Assembly (NCBI GenBank): GCA_033961575.1
Contig: CM066730.1
Location: 156,639,523-156,703,522, forward strand
Origin: Aselliscus stoliczkanus
Lineage: Eukaryota > Chordata > Mammalia > Chiroptera > Hipposideridae
DNA: 64,000 nucleotides
Direction of reading: 5' to 3'
The notes beneath the pieces are model-generated. The model worked only from the letters and a program-made list of their open reading frames with translations, was not told the DNA's origin and did no database searches. Numbering within the stretch: the stretch's first letter is position 1; each line of letters starts with the position of its first letter. Positions 51,640 through 62,209 of the stretch are shown in pieces. The position numbers and the translations under genes are program-made.

Positions 51640-52124
51640 ATGCTTAACTTAGAAGCTGTGCCCTGGGCACCATGCTAAGGACCAGGCAGAAAATAGGGAA
51701 TAAGGTGTGGAGTCTGGTGAGGAAGGTAACATTAAACTCTGTGTGTGTGTGTGTGTGCGTGTGCATGTGTGTGTGTGAGTTACACACACAAATACACAAA
51801 TAGAGACAAATGCTCAGAAGGAAAAGCACAGGAACTCTGAGAGCTTTGACATGGCTGGGAAGGTCATGGAAGGTTGCTTGTAAGATGCAGAGCGTGGAAC
51901 ACGCATGTTTCTGTTAGAGGGAGCAGCATGTACAAAGGACCCGAGAGGGCTGGGAAGCCTGGCAAATTCCCTTAAGGTACTGAAGGAAAGAGGGCTGGAA
52001 TCCAAAAGTAAAAGGGCCAAGTGACCTGCCATGAGGCCAAGGAGATGGCAGGGAGCGGCTCAGGCCTCAGGAACAATAGGAAACTAATGAAGGGATTTTA
52101 GGCAGGGGACCCACATGATCAGCT
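51640..52124 (-). repeat. L2 LINE relic, antisense, with an internal (GT)n
   Basis: 3' end text 'ctgtgccctgggcaccatgctaaggacc' precedes a (GT)n run (51741-51777). The L2-reverse text 'tagagggagcagcatgtacaaaggacccgagagggctgg', 'ggccaaggagatggcaggg', 'ataggaaactaatgaagggattttaggcaggggacccacatgatc' follows. The antisense L1 lies directly after it. Confidence 0.78.
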
Positions 52125-53730
52125 TTGCATTTTTCTTTCGCAATTTTTTTTTCCATTGAGATAAAACTCATACAACACAAAATTCACCATTTTCGAATGT
52201 ATGACTCAGTAGTTTATAGTGCATTCACAATGTTGTGCAACCATCATCACATTCCAAAATATTTCCATCACCCCAAAAAGGAGCCCTGTACCTGTCAGCA
52301 GGCAGTCTGATTGCCCCTCCCCCATCCTTTGGCAACCACTAATTTACTTTCTGTCTCTGTGAGTCCACCTACTCCAAGCATTTCATGTAAGTGGAAGCAG
52401 ACAATGTGTAGCCTTTCGTGTGTGGCTTCTTTCGCTTGGCTCAATGTTTTCCAGGTTCATTCACGTTGTAGCTTGTGTGAGTACTTCATTCCTCCTTATG
52501 CCTGAATTACATCCCATTGTGTGGCTACACCACATTTTGTTTATCCACTCATCAGGTGATGAGCATTTGGGTGGTTTCCACTTTTGGACTATTATGAGTA
52601 TTGTTGCTATGAATATTTCTGTACAAATTTTTGTGAAAGCATGTTTTCAGTTCTCTTGGGTATATACCTAGGAGTGGACTTGCTGGGACATATGCCACTC
52701 TGTTTAACTTTTTGAGGAACTGCCAAACTGTGTTCCACAGCGGCTGACCATTTTCACATTCCCACCAGCTATGGATGAGGCCTCCAGTTTCTCCAGTCCC
52801 TTGACAACACCTGTTATTTTCTGTTTTGTTTTTTTATATAACCATCCTAGTGAATGACAGGTGATATTTCATTGTGGCTTTGATTTTCCTTTCCCTAGGA
52901 ACTCATGTTGTTGAGCATCCTTCCGTGTGCTTATTGGCCTATCTTTTTGGGAGAAACATCTATTCAGATACTTTGCCTATTTTTAAATTGGGTCATTTGT
53001 CTTCTTGTTATTGAGTTATAAGATTTCTTTATATATTCTGGATACTAGGCCTTTATCAGATATATGATTTCCAAATATCTTCTCCCATCCTAGTAGGTTT
53101 AGTCACTATCTTGACAGTGTCCTTTGATGCTCAGAGGTTTTTAATTTGCTGAAATTCAGTGTATCTATTTTTTGTTGTTGTTGCTTATGCTTTTGGTGTC
53201 ATCTTTAAGATACCACTACCTAATCCAAGGTCACTAAGATTTACACCTTTGTTTCCTTCTAAGAGTTTTACAGTTTTAACTCTTAGATTTAGGTCTTTGG
53301 CCTATTTTGAATTAATTTTTTATATTGTGTGAAATAGAGATCCAAATTTATGCTTTTGCATGTGGATAACCAGTTGTCCCAGCACCATTTATGGAAAGGA
53401 TTATTCTTTCCCCCACTGAATGATCTTGGCACCCTTGTCAAAAATCATAGATGTAGGGGATTATTTTTGGACTTTCAATTCTATTCCATTAATCTACATG
53501 TCAATCCTTATCCTAGTACCACAATGTTTTGATTACTGTTGCTTTGTAATAAGTTTAGAAATAGGGAGCTGTGAGTCCTCCAACTGTGTTCTTATTTTTC
53601 AAGATTGTTCTGGCTATATGGAGTTTCTTGAGTTTCCACTGGAGTTTTAGGATCAGTTTGTCCATTTTTGAAAAAGGAAGAAAGAAAAAAAGAAAGAATG
53701 AATGAGAAAGAAAGAAAGGAAGAAAGAAAA

Positions 53731-53794
<64 letters not shown>

Positions 53795-54165
53795 GAAAAG
53801 AAGAGAGGGAGGGAGGAAGAGAGGGAGGGAGGGAAGGGAGGTGGTAGGGGAGGGAGGAAGGAAGGAAGGAAGGAAGGAAGGAAGGAAGGAAGGAAGGAAG
53901 GAAGGAAGGAAGGGAAAGGCAATTGGAATTTCAATAGGAACTGCATGGAATCTATAGTTTGCTTCAGATTGTAAAGTCACTTAACAGTTATGTCTTCCAG
54001 TCCATGAACATGGATGTCTTTCCATTTATTTAGGTTTCTACGCACAACTCTTGTATTTCTGTGGTTAAACTTACTACTCAGTATTTTTGATGCTATTGTA
54101 AACTGAATTGTCTCCTTTTTAGACTGCTCATTGCTAATAATATAGAAATACAACTGATTTTCTTG
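52125..54165 (-). mobile_element. Old L1 LINE, antisense: 3' UTR and ORF2 C-terminal half
   Basis: From its T-rich end (52136-52155) the plus strand reads reversed L1: 'ccattgagataaaactcatacaac', 'acaatgttgtgcaaccatcatcac', 'tttatccactcatcaggtgatgagcatttgggtgg', 'gggtatatacctaggagtggac', 'ctttgcctatttttaaattgggtcatttgtc', 'tagagatccaaatttatgcttttgcatgtgg' and 'ctagtaccacaatgttttgattactgttgctttgtaat'. It resumes beyond a microsatellite with 'tggaatttcaataggaactgcatgg'. TGATCAGCT (52116-52124) and TGATCAGTT (54164-54172) may be a worn target duplication. Confidence 0.93.
53671..53916. repeat. (GAAA)n-(GGAA)n microsatellite grown inside L1
   Basis: GAAA units to about 53795, a GGGA-rich middle, then GGAA units. 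Its position matches a short A-rich tract in antisense L1 ORF2; L1 text is continuous across it. Frames of 90-141 codons through it are repeat translations. Confidence 0.95.
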
Positions 54166-54191
54166 ATCAGTTAGCTATTACTTTATTCCAG

Positions 54192-54440
54192 TTTCCTTTT
54201 CAACAATAAGAGCAAAGCACTTACATGGTGTTTATTTTGTGACAGGCACAGTTCTAAGAACTTTGCACTTGTTTACTCAATCTTTATTACAACTCTTTTA
54301 TGAGCCACTATTATCATTCCATTTTACAGATGAGAAACCTCAGGCACACAAAGTCACATAGCTAAGATGCAGCATAGCCAGAATTCAAACCCAGGCAGCC
54401 TGGCGCCAGACAGAGCCTGTGCCCCTAACAGCTACACAAT
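54192..54440 (-). repeat. MIR SINE relic, nearly full length
   Basis: 'aagcacttacatggtgtttattttgtgacaggcacagttctaag', 'tttactcaatctttattacaac', 'ccactattatcattccattttacagatgagaaacctcaggcac', 'aattcaaacccaggcagcctggcgccagacagagcctgtgcccc'. Confidence 0.93.
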
Positions 54441-55230
54441 GTTGACCTCCAATCCACATTGGGCGCATATGACAGGAGTGGCCAGACTCCATTGTCAGTC
54501 TCGAATCAAGCAGGAGCTGCGCCCCCTTTGTTTCTCTGACTCTTTGGCTGTGGGCTGGACACTCTGCAGTTATCTGTGCCCCGTCTGGCTCAGCACCCAA
54601 GGTTGCTCCCTCTATGGCAGCTCTAAGCAAGCAAGAGCCACCCCAGAAAGTATGGGGCCAGCTTGCCCAGCGAGGCTGAGCCCTAAAGCTGTATCCCAGG
54701 AATTACAGAAACAGGGAGGAGAGAGGAGAAGGAGAAAGAGGAGGAAGGGGTAGAGAGAACAGTGACGTCAGCGTAGTCACAGACATCCAGGATGGACAAC
54801 CAAATTGTGTGACATCCCTTGAAATAAAACCCAGCGAATTTTATTTCCTGGCTGATGGTTGACTTGAGATTGAGAAGGAAAACGTGGGGCCCTTCTAACA
54901 TTTACGCCAAACTCAGGGCACAATTATCAGAAATTAAGAGGGACTAGAGAATGCATGATTAGAAACAGGCCCCAACCGTGGGAAGCAAATATTTGATCAC
55001 AGTGGAAACAAAAATGCACGGAATCCAAGCCCCTCCTCGTAGTTCACCCATGTCCCTCACCCCAGTGTTCTCTCTCTGCTAGTGAAAGCAGTTGAGGCAA
55101 ACAGTTGGGGACTTCTTCCAACTCTATGTCAGTGACAATCCCTCAACCTTGGAGGACAGGGTGGTGGAGACCCCGGCCTCCACTGGACTCCAGTGAATGG
55201 AGAGGACATTTTAGACCCAGTCACTTCCAT
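54441..55230. other. Unique non-coding sequence
   Basis: The 128-codon plus frame 54367-54753 starts in the MIR and ends in a purine-rich run. No domain. Nothing else recognised. Confidence 0.5.
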
Positions 55231-55287
55231 ATATGTAGTGGGCCCAGCCGGCTCTCAGAAGAGCCCAGGCTGCTGTCTGTAGCCAGG
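55231..55287 (+). repeat. Copy A of a 57-bp direct duplication
   Basis: Matches 56506-56562 at 54 of 57 positions without gaps (offset 1275). The segment includes GTGGGCCCAGCCGGCTCTCA and GAAGAGCCCAGG. Differences are all transitions. Confidence 0.92.
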
Positions 55288-55410
55288 GACTCCCAATTTT
55301 TCTTCTCTCTGTATTTGCCAAAATCTTCAAGTCCCTTCTTTTCTCTTTTTTTCCCTTTTAAAAAAACTTTGTCATTTCAACAGGCAATGTGGGGGGCGGG
55401 GGAGGATTTG
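55288..55410. other. Unique pyrimidine-rich sequence
   Basis: T/C-rich tract (55297-55370). No feature recognised. Confidence 0.5.
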
Positions 55411-55700
55411 CCAAATTGATGGCAATTCTTGGTGCTAGTAAAGTGTCAATTAAGATTGATTGTGCTGCTGAAAGCTCGGGGAGGTTGGCGGTTTATGCTC
55501 ACGTTTTAAAAGTCTATTTTATATGCCTCTATGTTGAGTAGTTTCATTAGGTTTATTAAGAGTTCAATTGATATATTTCTTGTTGACTCCAAATATTCCT
55601 GAAGTGATTAATCCTGAACAATGGGGTTAATTAGTCTGCAGACTTTGGAACACTACTTCAGGAGGGAGCTTATGAAACCAGTTTTCAGGGAATGTAATCT
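55411..55700. promoter_or_regulatory. Candidate developmental enhancer (AT-rich, repeat-free)
   Basis: Dense TAAT/ATTA and AATTAA cores: 'gtgtcaattaagattgattgtgc', 'catttatg'-like patches, 'gtttcattaggtttattaag', 'gttcaattgatatatttc', 'gaagtgattaatcctgaacaatggggttaattagtctgc'. ACAATGG is a SOX-type site next to a TAATCC core. Sharp composition contrast with the flanks. Conservation must be tested. Confidence 0.45.
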
Positions 55701-56335
55701 CCAAAAAGAGTTACATTCCTTTCTTCTAAAGGAAAGGGAGGCGAAAATCTCCCTGGGGAAGAAAGGATGGCTCTGATCTCATGAATGTTAAACTCTAGTG
55801 GGCCTTTATGCTTTGGTTTTGTTTTTTAATGGCCCCTACCTTTACTTTCTGACTGGTAGGTAGCTTGAATGTGGGAAGAGATCAGTCTGGGGAGCAGAAA
55901 ATGGGGGTCTCTTTTCTGCCCTCTGAATAGATTTGTGACCTCATGCCCCGCCCCCCAGCAGAGCCTTCGCCTCTGGGGACATTCCTTCATCCATAAAATG
56001 GGGACAATGGCACCTGCCCTCCCCCAACAGCCCAAGCTCAGTGAGGGTGAGAAGAGATCACACGTGTGAAGGTCCTTTGAGAATAAAACTCTTTTCTTTT
56101 CTTTTTTTAACCTTTGAGAGGTTAAAAAGGGGCCCATTTTAGAAGTGGGCTTTTTTAAACTCTTTTTTTTATATTATTATTCCCTCATGAAAGAGTTTCT
56201 TCTTGTAGCTGGGATTTTTCATCTCGTGTTAAAGAGAGAGAGAGGCAGAGAGTTTTAAAAATAGCTATTTTAATGAAAAGAACAGCTCCCCTGAAGAACT
56301 GGGCAGCCCTTTCTGCAGGCTTGGCTGCCGAAACT
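55701..56335. other. Unique sequence with T-rich tracts and hairpins
   Basis: TTTTTAACCT (56104-56113) and AGGTTAAAAA (56119-56128) form a perfect 10-bp stem with a 5-base loop. A second, shorter inverted repeat (GCCCA...TGGGC, about 56132-56150) follows directly. No gene recognised. Confidence 0.5.
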
Positions 56336-56600
56336 CACAGTCCGAATTGATTTTTTTCCCCCCTCTTCTTTAAAGGTAAGTGATGAAATACTGTGGGTTT
56401 GAAAGGGCTGACATTTTGGGTAGCAATTAAACTCAGTCCCATCTAGCCGCGCGGCAGCCGGTGGCGGGCCACTCGTTATGTTACGGTGGAGAGGCAGGCG
56501 GAGGAATGTGTAGTGGGCCCAGCCGGCTCTCAGAAGAGCCCAGGCCGCTGTCTGCAGCCAGGTAATTAGATTTAACAAGCTGGCCTGTCCCCCTCCTTCC
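56336..56600. promoter_or_regulatory. Candidate conserved non-coding element containing copy B of the 57-bp duplication
   Basis: AT-rich 5' part ('aaaggtaagtgatgaaatactg', 'tagcaattaaactcag') runs into a CpG-bearing part ('ctagccgcgcggcagccggtggcgggcc', 'cgttatgttacggtgg'), then the duplicated segment, then 'aggtaattagatttaac'. CpGs retained outside an island hint at function. Inference. Confidence 0.35.
56506..56562 (+). repeat. Copy B of the 57-bp direct duplication
   Basis: Same segment as 55231-55287. It carries C where copy A has T at two of the three differing sites, as if copy A had decayed, but direction cannot be proven. Confidence 0.92.
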
Positions 56601-57577
56601 CCACCCACTTGGGGACCCACCTCACACCCCCTCGCCTGCAAGACGGTTGGGTTGCAAGTCTCAGATCGTAATCACTGCCGTGATGGACATGGGAGATATT
56701 AACGTTGAGCTGCTAACGACCATACACGAGGCAGCAATACTTAGGAAATCATGGCAAATGGAGATGGCAGGACAGCTGGATCGTTAGAATCAGCCCAAGG
56801 GCAAGGCACCCCAACAGGTCAAGGGGATGAGATGGGAAACATGCACAAGGGAAGGACTGGCTGGGGCTTTTGCCACGCTTTCCCCTCCCTGTCCGGGTTG
56901 TGTTCCCATGGAAATACAGCTATAACAAGTCACGCTTCTAGCAGGTTCTTCTCACGAAAACCCATGCCCCAAACTCCCCTGTGGTGAGGATTTTGTGATC
57001 TCCTGTAGAAACCCACAGACCAGCGTGGCTGTGAAGGAATCACTTGTAGAGAGGGCTTCAGAGAGCCTGAGATGGGCAGGGCACCTTTCTTTTGTTCTGC
57101 TGTCCGTGTGGGTGACTCTGACATACAGCCAGGGCTGGGAACCGCCCATCTAGATGCAGGCCAATGGTTTGCCCAGCATACAGACCCATGATGAGCACAC
57201 GCTTGGCAGACCCCAGTATGTCCAGGGTCATTGGCCAATAGCTCCCCACTTCATTCAAGGGTAACAAGCCTCAAGGGAAAGACAATCCAATCTGTCTGCT
57301 ATTCTCTCTCAGCCTCGCTCAACAGGCACGGGGACTGCCAGGAGCAGCAAGATCGAGCCACTGCTCCAGCTGGACATTCCGGAGGAACCTGGAAGCCATG
57401 GCTCTCAGGCCTGAGCTATCCTAATTCCCTTTGCAGCACTGGTGCCCCTGCCCCTCTCCAAGCCTCAGTTTGCCCATCTATAAAAAGGATGGGTTGGCCA
57501 ATTTGAGGTCTCCATCCTCCCCAGCCTGAAATGCCAGTGGTTCTGCAAATCTACTCACCCCAGTGACCCCTTCTGAG
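56601..57577. other. Unique non-coding sequence
   Basis: Nothing recognised in about 1 kb except a possible worn MIR 3' piece at 57450-57500 ('caagcctcagtttgcccatctataaaaaggatggg'). Confidence 0.5.

Positions 57578-57578
<1 letters not shown>

Positions 57579-57622
<44 letters not shown>
57579..57622. repeat. (CA)n microsatellite, 22 units
   Basis: Pure CA run. Confidence 0.98.
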
Positions 57623-57623
<1 letters not shown>

Positions 57624-57905
57624 TAAATCCTACCACTAAGTGGCACACTCTCAACCCTCCAACCTCCACGTGAGCTTCCTCCACACCACCCACATCTCTG
57701 CTGTTGAAGTCATGACCCTTCTCGGGGGCCTAGCCAGTGGATGGAGTTTCTTACCGAAACCCTGCAGACATCCCCAGCCAGAAGCCCTGTCCTTGCCCTG
57801 GGCGCCTAGTTCAACCATCTTCCAGAATGTAGGAGGTGACAAGTGGTGCAAATTGCCAGTTAGTGATGACAGTGGCAATCACAGAGCACCTGACTCTCCA
57901 GGGCT
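57623..57905. other. Unique non-coding sequence
   Basis: Nothing recognised. Confidence 0.5.
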
Positions 57906-57907
57906 CC

Positions 57908-58090
57908 TGCTTAGCCCTGATCTCATTGGTTGCCCCCAACAAGGAGTCATGTCTACTATACAAGCACCCACTGTACAGTGTGGACAATGAAGTCTCAAGG
58001 TGAATTGACTTGCCCAAAGCCACGCAATTACTAATTGTCAGAGCCAACACTTGAATGGAAGACTGACTCTAAGTCCAGATTGTCTTCTCA
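57908..58090 (-). repeat. MIR SINE relic, diverged
   Basis: 'gtacagtgtggacaatgaagtctcaaggtgaattgacttgcccaaagccacgcaattactaattg', 'gccaacacttgaatggaag'. Confidence 0.7.
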
Positions 58091-58177
58091 TTACCCAGAT
58101 GTTTCTTAGATGTTCCTCTCTGGTCGGTTTAGAGGCTTTTACAGATTGCAGCTCCCCTCACCTTCCAACACATGTAC

Positions 58178-58207
58178 ATGTGCACGCACGCGTGCGCGCG
58201 CACGCGC

Positions 58208-58239
<32 letters not shown>
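58178..58239. repeat. CG/CA alternating microsatellite (Z-DNA-prone)
   Basis: CATGTGCACGCACGCGTGCG, then CGCGCACGCGCACACG, then (CA)n. More than 50 bp of unbroken purine-pyrimidine alternation, with a CG-rich core of about 25 bp. Confidence 0.95.
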
Positions 58240-58842
58240 TCAACAAGTGCTGCTCAAGTCCTCCCTCCCAGGAATTCATTAAGTCCTGGCTTTGCCCCAA
58301 GTCCCCAACTTCATTCAAGACCTCTGTTACTTGAGCAGAAAGGGGGTCCATGTTACCAAGGAAGGTGATAAATATTCCCCACCAACAGTTGCCCAGAGAA
58401 AAAGAGTCACAGTGAACACACCCAGATTCCAGCCAGCAGGAAGGGGTGGGAATCCACTGTGAAGGGCCCTGCAAGAATGAGGAAGGGAGCTGAAGCAAGA
58501 AGGGGGTAACGGGGAGGGGAGTCCAGGTGGGAAGGGGTGCCCAGCATGGATTCAGCCCTCCCAGGTGCTGGGTGACTTATAGATATGCCCCCTCCGTGTT
58601 CTTCACTAAGGGAAAGAGAAGATGGGTTGGGAGGCAGCGACTTGCCAGTCTTCAGAATCTGTTGTCTTCCCCTGTCCCCTGCCTTAGGAGGGACAACAGA
58701 TTCACTGGGAGTGGGGATCTCATTTGAGAGGACTCCGGGAGATGGGGTGGGAATAAGATGAGGTGGCAGTTGCGGAACAGCCTTTAAAATAATTAGAGAA
58801 ATTAGAGATGGCCAGTTTCAATTCTCCCCAACACACCAGCAT
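58240..58842. other. Unique non-coding sequence
   Basis: Nothing recognised. Confidence 0.5.
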
Positions 58843-58844
58843 TT

Positions 58845-58978
58845 TCAATTAATTGAGTGCTCACATCAAGCACTTTAAAAGGAGATTATTTCTTATTTTC
58901 CTATTTCCTCCTAAGATCTAGTCGGTGAAGTGGGAATCGAATCTCTGCTCTCTCAACTCCTCTATATCACCTGGGGCG
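58845..58978 (-). repeat. MIR-like relic
   Basis: 'aattaattgagtgctcacatcaagcactttaaaa', 'ggtgaagtgggaatcgaatctctgctctctcaactcc' fit the reversed MIR ends, with the middle worn. Confidence 0.5.
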
Positions 58979-59575
58979 GGGGCAAGGGAGACACACTAAT
59001 ACTTAGATATCATTTACATTTTTACTTTTATAGCTGGATCTTATTCAACCATAAGGAGCCAAGAAGTGTAACCCAGCTGTGTGTCCAGAGGTGCTGAACT
59101 AGAAATAGCCTTATTGACTCCCTAGGGAATGATTCGTCTGGTGGAAGATTGGGGAAAAGGCACGTAGAAGGTGGATCAACCCCTTGGGAGATACCTGCAG
59201 TTGTCCAGTTCTGTCTGTGCCTGGAGAAACAGGTCTTAGGGGGCCCGTCATGGCCACACTTCCAAGCCACATTCTCCATGACTCTATCTGCCCAGCTCCT
59301 AAGTACTTGCTTAGTTGGTGTCAAACAGCTTAGGGGGTGGGCAGAGTATAATTATTGCCTCAAACCCTAAACAAAGAAATAAAACTCATTCTTTTCTTTC
59401 CCCATCCACTCAAGGTGAGATAATAACAAACAAAACATGAAGACATGTCCTGTACTGATGACAATGGGACGGGATAAGATGGCAGAGGGTTCGGAGATAG
59501 GGAAAGGGATGAGTTGGAATGGAGATGAGATAGGATGGGAATACAAAGGTTTAGGATGATATTAGGATTGGGTTG
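58979..59575. other. Unique non-coding sequence grading into degenerate GGATG repeats
   Basis: From about 59460 the sequence already shows imperfect GGGATA/GAGATGA units that lead into the pentanucleotide array. No gene recognised. Confidence 0.5.
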
Positions 59576-59577
59576 TT

Positions 59578-59700
59578 TGGGATGGGATGGGATGGGATGG
59601 GATGGGATGGGATGGGATGGGATGGGATGGGATGGGATGGGATGGGATGGGATGAGATGGGATAGGATGGGATGGGAGGGATGGGATGAGACAAGACAGG
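59578..59700. repeat. (GGATG)n pentanucleotide array
   Basis: Fourteen perfect GATGG units from 59581 to 59650, then degenerate units (GATGA, GATAG, GAGGG) to about 59700. Open frames of 71-117 codons through it on both strands are repeat translations. Confidence 0.97.
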
Positions 59701-60260
59701 ATGGGGTAACCAAGGCCCAATGGCAGAGACGACCTTCTGTGCAGAGCTAGGCTCCCATCTCAGGATGCAACCTCATACCCAATGCTCCTGGCCAACCTGG
59801 GTGCAACCAAGCAGCCCTTCCCCCATTACTCAGCAAGTGCCAGAGCCAGGAGAGAGGGAGCGGACAAATCTTCAGGAGGCTGGCACTGGTCCCAAGCAAT
59901 CTGTTCCCAACTTCCTCCTGCGTGGGTGGTGGCATACATCCCCAGCCGGCCCCCACGCCTCTCACCAGCCGTCAATGCACCCTCACTCTCTCCTTGTGTG
60001 TGTTGTCAAATCTTCCCAATATAGCAGCCGGGAGTCTGTCAACAGTTCTGTTCCCAGCCTGCTTCCCCTCCCCTAAGGATGCCAAGTCTGCTGTCCCCTC
60101 CCTCGATGGGTGCCTCTCCTGTCATGCCTCACCCTCAGCCCTGACAAGCAGAGACACACCACTTCCCCGGAGGAAGTGTGCTGGGAGAAGCCATTCCATC
60201 TTCCATGGTCAGGATGGGACCTGTGCCAGGACACATTTGCATGACATTAAGGAAGAGGAA
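59701..60260. other. Unique non-coding sequence
   Basis: Nothing recognised. Several overlapping plus-strand frames (59720-60281) in different phases, without domains. Confidence 0.5.
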
Positions 60261-60261
60261 T

Positions 60262-60480
60262 CCAGGGGACTTGACCAGTGATTGGATGGGGGAGGAGGGA
60301 GAGTGGAGCTGAAGTTGACACTCAGGTTTCTGCCTTGAAATGATTTAGGGAAGATGATCTGGCCACTGAGCTGGGTGATCCCAGGGGAGCAGTCTGGGGC
60401 TGGAGAAAGAGATGAGAGCTTGAGATCTAGGGAATCTGAGATGGCTATGTGCTCCTGATGGGGATGTCCTGTGTGCATAT
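60262..60480 (-). repeat. L2 LINE relic, antisense
   Basis: 'gaagttgacactcaggtttctgccttgaaatgatttaggg', 'gcagtctggggctggagaaagagatgagagcttgagatc', 'atctgagatggctatgtgc'. The first phrase matches L2-reverse 'atgactcccaggtttctggcttgagcaactgg'. Confidence 0.65.
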
Positions 60481-60783
60481 GCAGACAGGGAACTCAGGAA
60501 AAGGTCTAAGCACGCAGAAGGTGCCAGAAGTTGAAATGAATCGTCTACAGGAAACTCAATACACACTCACATGGTCCAACAGCTTCGGGCAAATGGGTGT
60601 TATCAGTACAGCAATCCCGATGACTCACTTTACAGAATTCCCCTGTGCACCCTGAAAGGAACTGCGAGGCCTCAGCCAGGGGCCGCCATGTGCCCGAGCC
60701 TCCATCCCTAGATGTCTGCGACCGTGTCGCGTCAGCTGCCTTCTCTTTCCCTGTTCTTTCTGTCTCCAGGCAACAGAGAGTGA
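60481..60783. other. Unique non-coding sequence
   Basis: Nothing recognised. Confidence 0.5.
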
Positions 60784-60784
60784 C

Positions 60785-60965
60785 CTGGTCTGAGCATCAG
60801 GTGCCCTGGGTCCCAGTCCCAGCTCTGCCAACTAACTTCAACGATCTAAACGAGTCACTTTCTGTCTCTCGGCTTCAGTCTCCTCAACTATAAAATGGGA
60901 CCAATGACCATTGGATCGAAGAAGGCAGTATCTGCAAATACTTTACACATGTAAGGAATTGGGGT
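60785..60965 (+). repeat. MIR SINE relic
   Basis: 'ctgagcatcaggtgccctgggtcccagtcccagctctgccaactaac', 'gagtcactttctgtctctcggcttcagtctcctcaactataaaatggg', 'gcaaatactttacacatg'. Confidence 0.85.
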
Positions 60966-61848
60966 AAAAACTGCCCGAAGGTCTGGCCAAGTCCCCCTAG
61001 TCCTGTCTCCCCATCCTGACCCCACCACTGGACCCACAGCAGTTCCTGTACCAGGCATGGGTGGCACCCTGTTCCCATCCTTTGTTGCCTCCTCCAGGGA
61101 GGCCCTAGAACAGTGCTTGGGTCTCCTAAAGCTTTCACAGACCCCATCCTTACCATCCTTGCTTCACCAAATGACACTGTGGGTAGAAGACACCAGAATA
61201 ATGCTCAGGGAGTGACATGTATTGCAGCACAAAGCCGTCCCTGCTTAGCTTCCAGAGTTAGCAGGAAATGGCGGGCTCACAGTGAACCTCTCTTTACAAT
61301 ACATCTTGGGCAGAACATGTGTAAGGGTCTCTTACCTGAGACCTCACGGACGTGGTCAGACCCCTCCTCTCCTCTACTGCCCTCCAGCTCAGACACTGTC
61401 TCATGATGACCCCATCATCATGCCCACCTGAGACTCCATCTTCACCAAGGAGCCAGGCCAGAGGTGAATTTAAGAGAGAGCCAGCTGTGGTCCTCCTGGG
61501 ATGCTATCTCATCATTTCAGGAAGGAGGGTGCGGAGATATGAGTTGCTAACCTCGCCCTGAAGGTTGGCTCAAGAATCAGAGAAATGGGTTGGTGCCTTT
61601 GTGCCAAAGGGGAAGTGTCACATACCCCCCGTGGGCTGTGCTGGGTGCCTATTGTTGTGTCTTCTCAGAATCCTATTCCTCCCTAAAAGAAAGCCCTTCA
61701 TTTGGAGAACGTTCCTTTCCCCACAGCAACACACAGTGCCAGCTGCCAATCAGAGGAGCCCACCCCCGGCCGCCTGGGCAAGATATAACCCAACTCAGGA
61801 CAATGAAAAGTCTCCTCTGAGGTTTGTCCCCTCAGAACCAAAGGAAGA
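60966..61848. other. Unique non-coding sequence
   Basis: Nothing recognised in about 880 bp. Confidence 0.5.
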
Positions 61849-61849
61849 C

Positions 61850-62018
61850 AGAATCAGGGAACATGTAAAGTCAGAACTGCTGATAACCACGGTTCCAGTC
61901 CCTGGAAACAGCCATTCTGACACTCAGGTTATGTGAGCCAGTGAAGTCCCCTTTTTTGCCTTAACTATTTCCAATGGAGTCTCTGTCGCTTGCAACCAGC
62001 ATCCCCTCACACTGTTAG
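61850..62018 (+). repeat. LTR-like tail relic
   Basis: 'cattctgacactcaggttatgtgagccagtgaagtcccc', 'tttttgccttaactatttccaatggagtctctgtcgcttgcaaccag' resembles the 3' end of the LTR family at 19.7-20.0 kb ('gtgagccaataaattcccttttt', 'ggtttctgtcacttgcaacca'). Confidence 0.6.
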
Positions 62019-62206
62019 AGATGCGTGCTCTCCACCAACTTTCTGGAGGCAATTCTTGCATCTGTGCTGTTTACTGCAGGCCACTCCAGAGGGCGTGGCC
62101 TAGAGACTTGGAGCAGTGCAGCCCAGTGACCAGACCCCTTGCTCCCAGGACCTCCTGCACAACAGTTGCAGGGCCACCTGCCCTCTCTCCCAGCCCCTTC
62201 TGGTTC
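62019..62206. other. Unique non-coding sequence
   Basis: GC-rich. No feature recognised. Confidence 0.5.
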
Positions 62207-62209
62207 ATA

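Noticed and set aside
53555..53980. Long lysine/glutamate- or phenylalanine/serine-rich frames
   Set aside because: They are translations of the GAAA/GGAA microsatellite within L1.
59578..59700. CRISPR-like or telomere-like array
   Set aside because: Units are contiguous pentanucleotides without spacers and are not TTAGGG.
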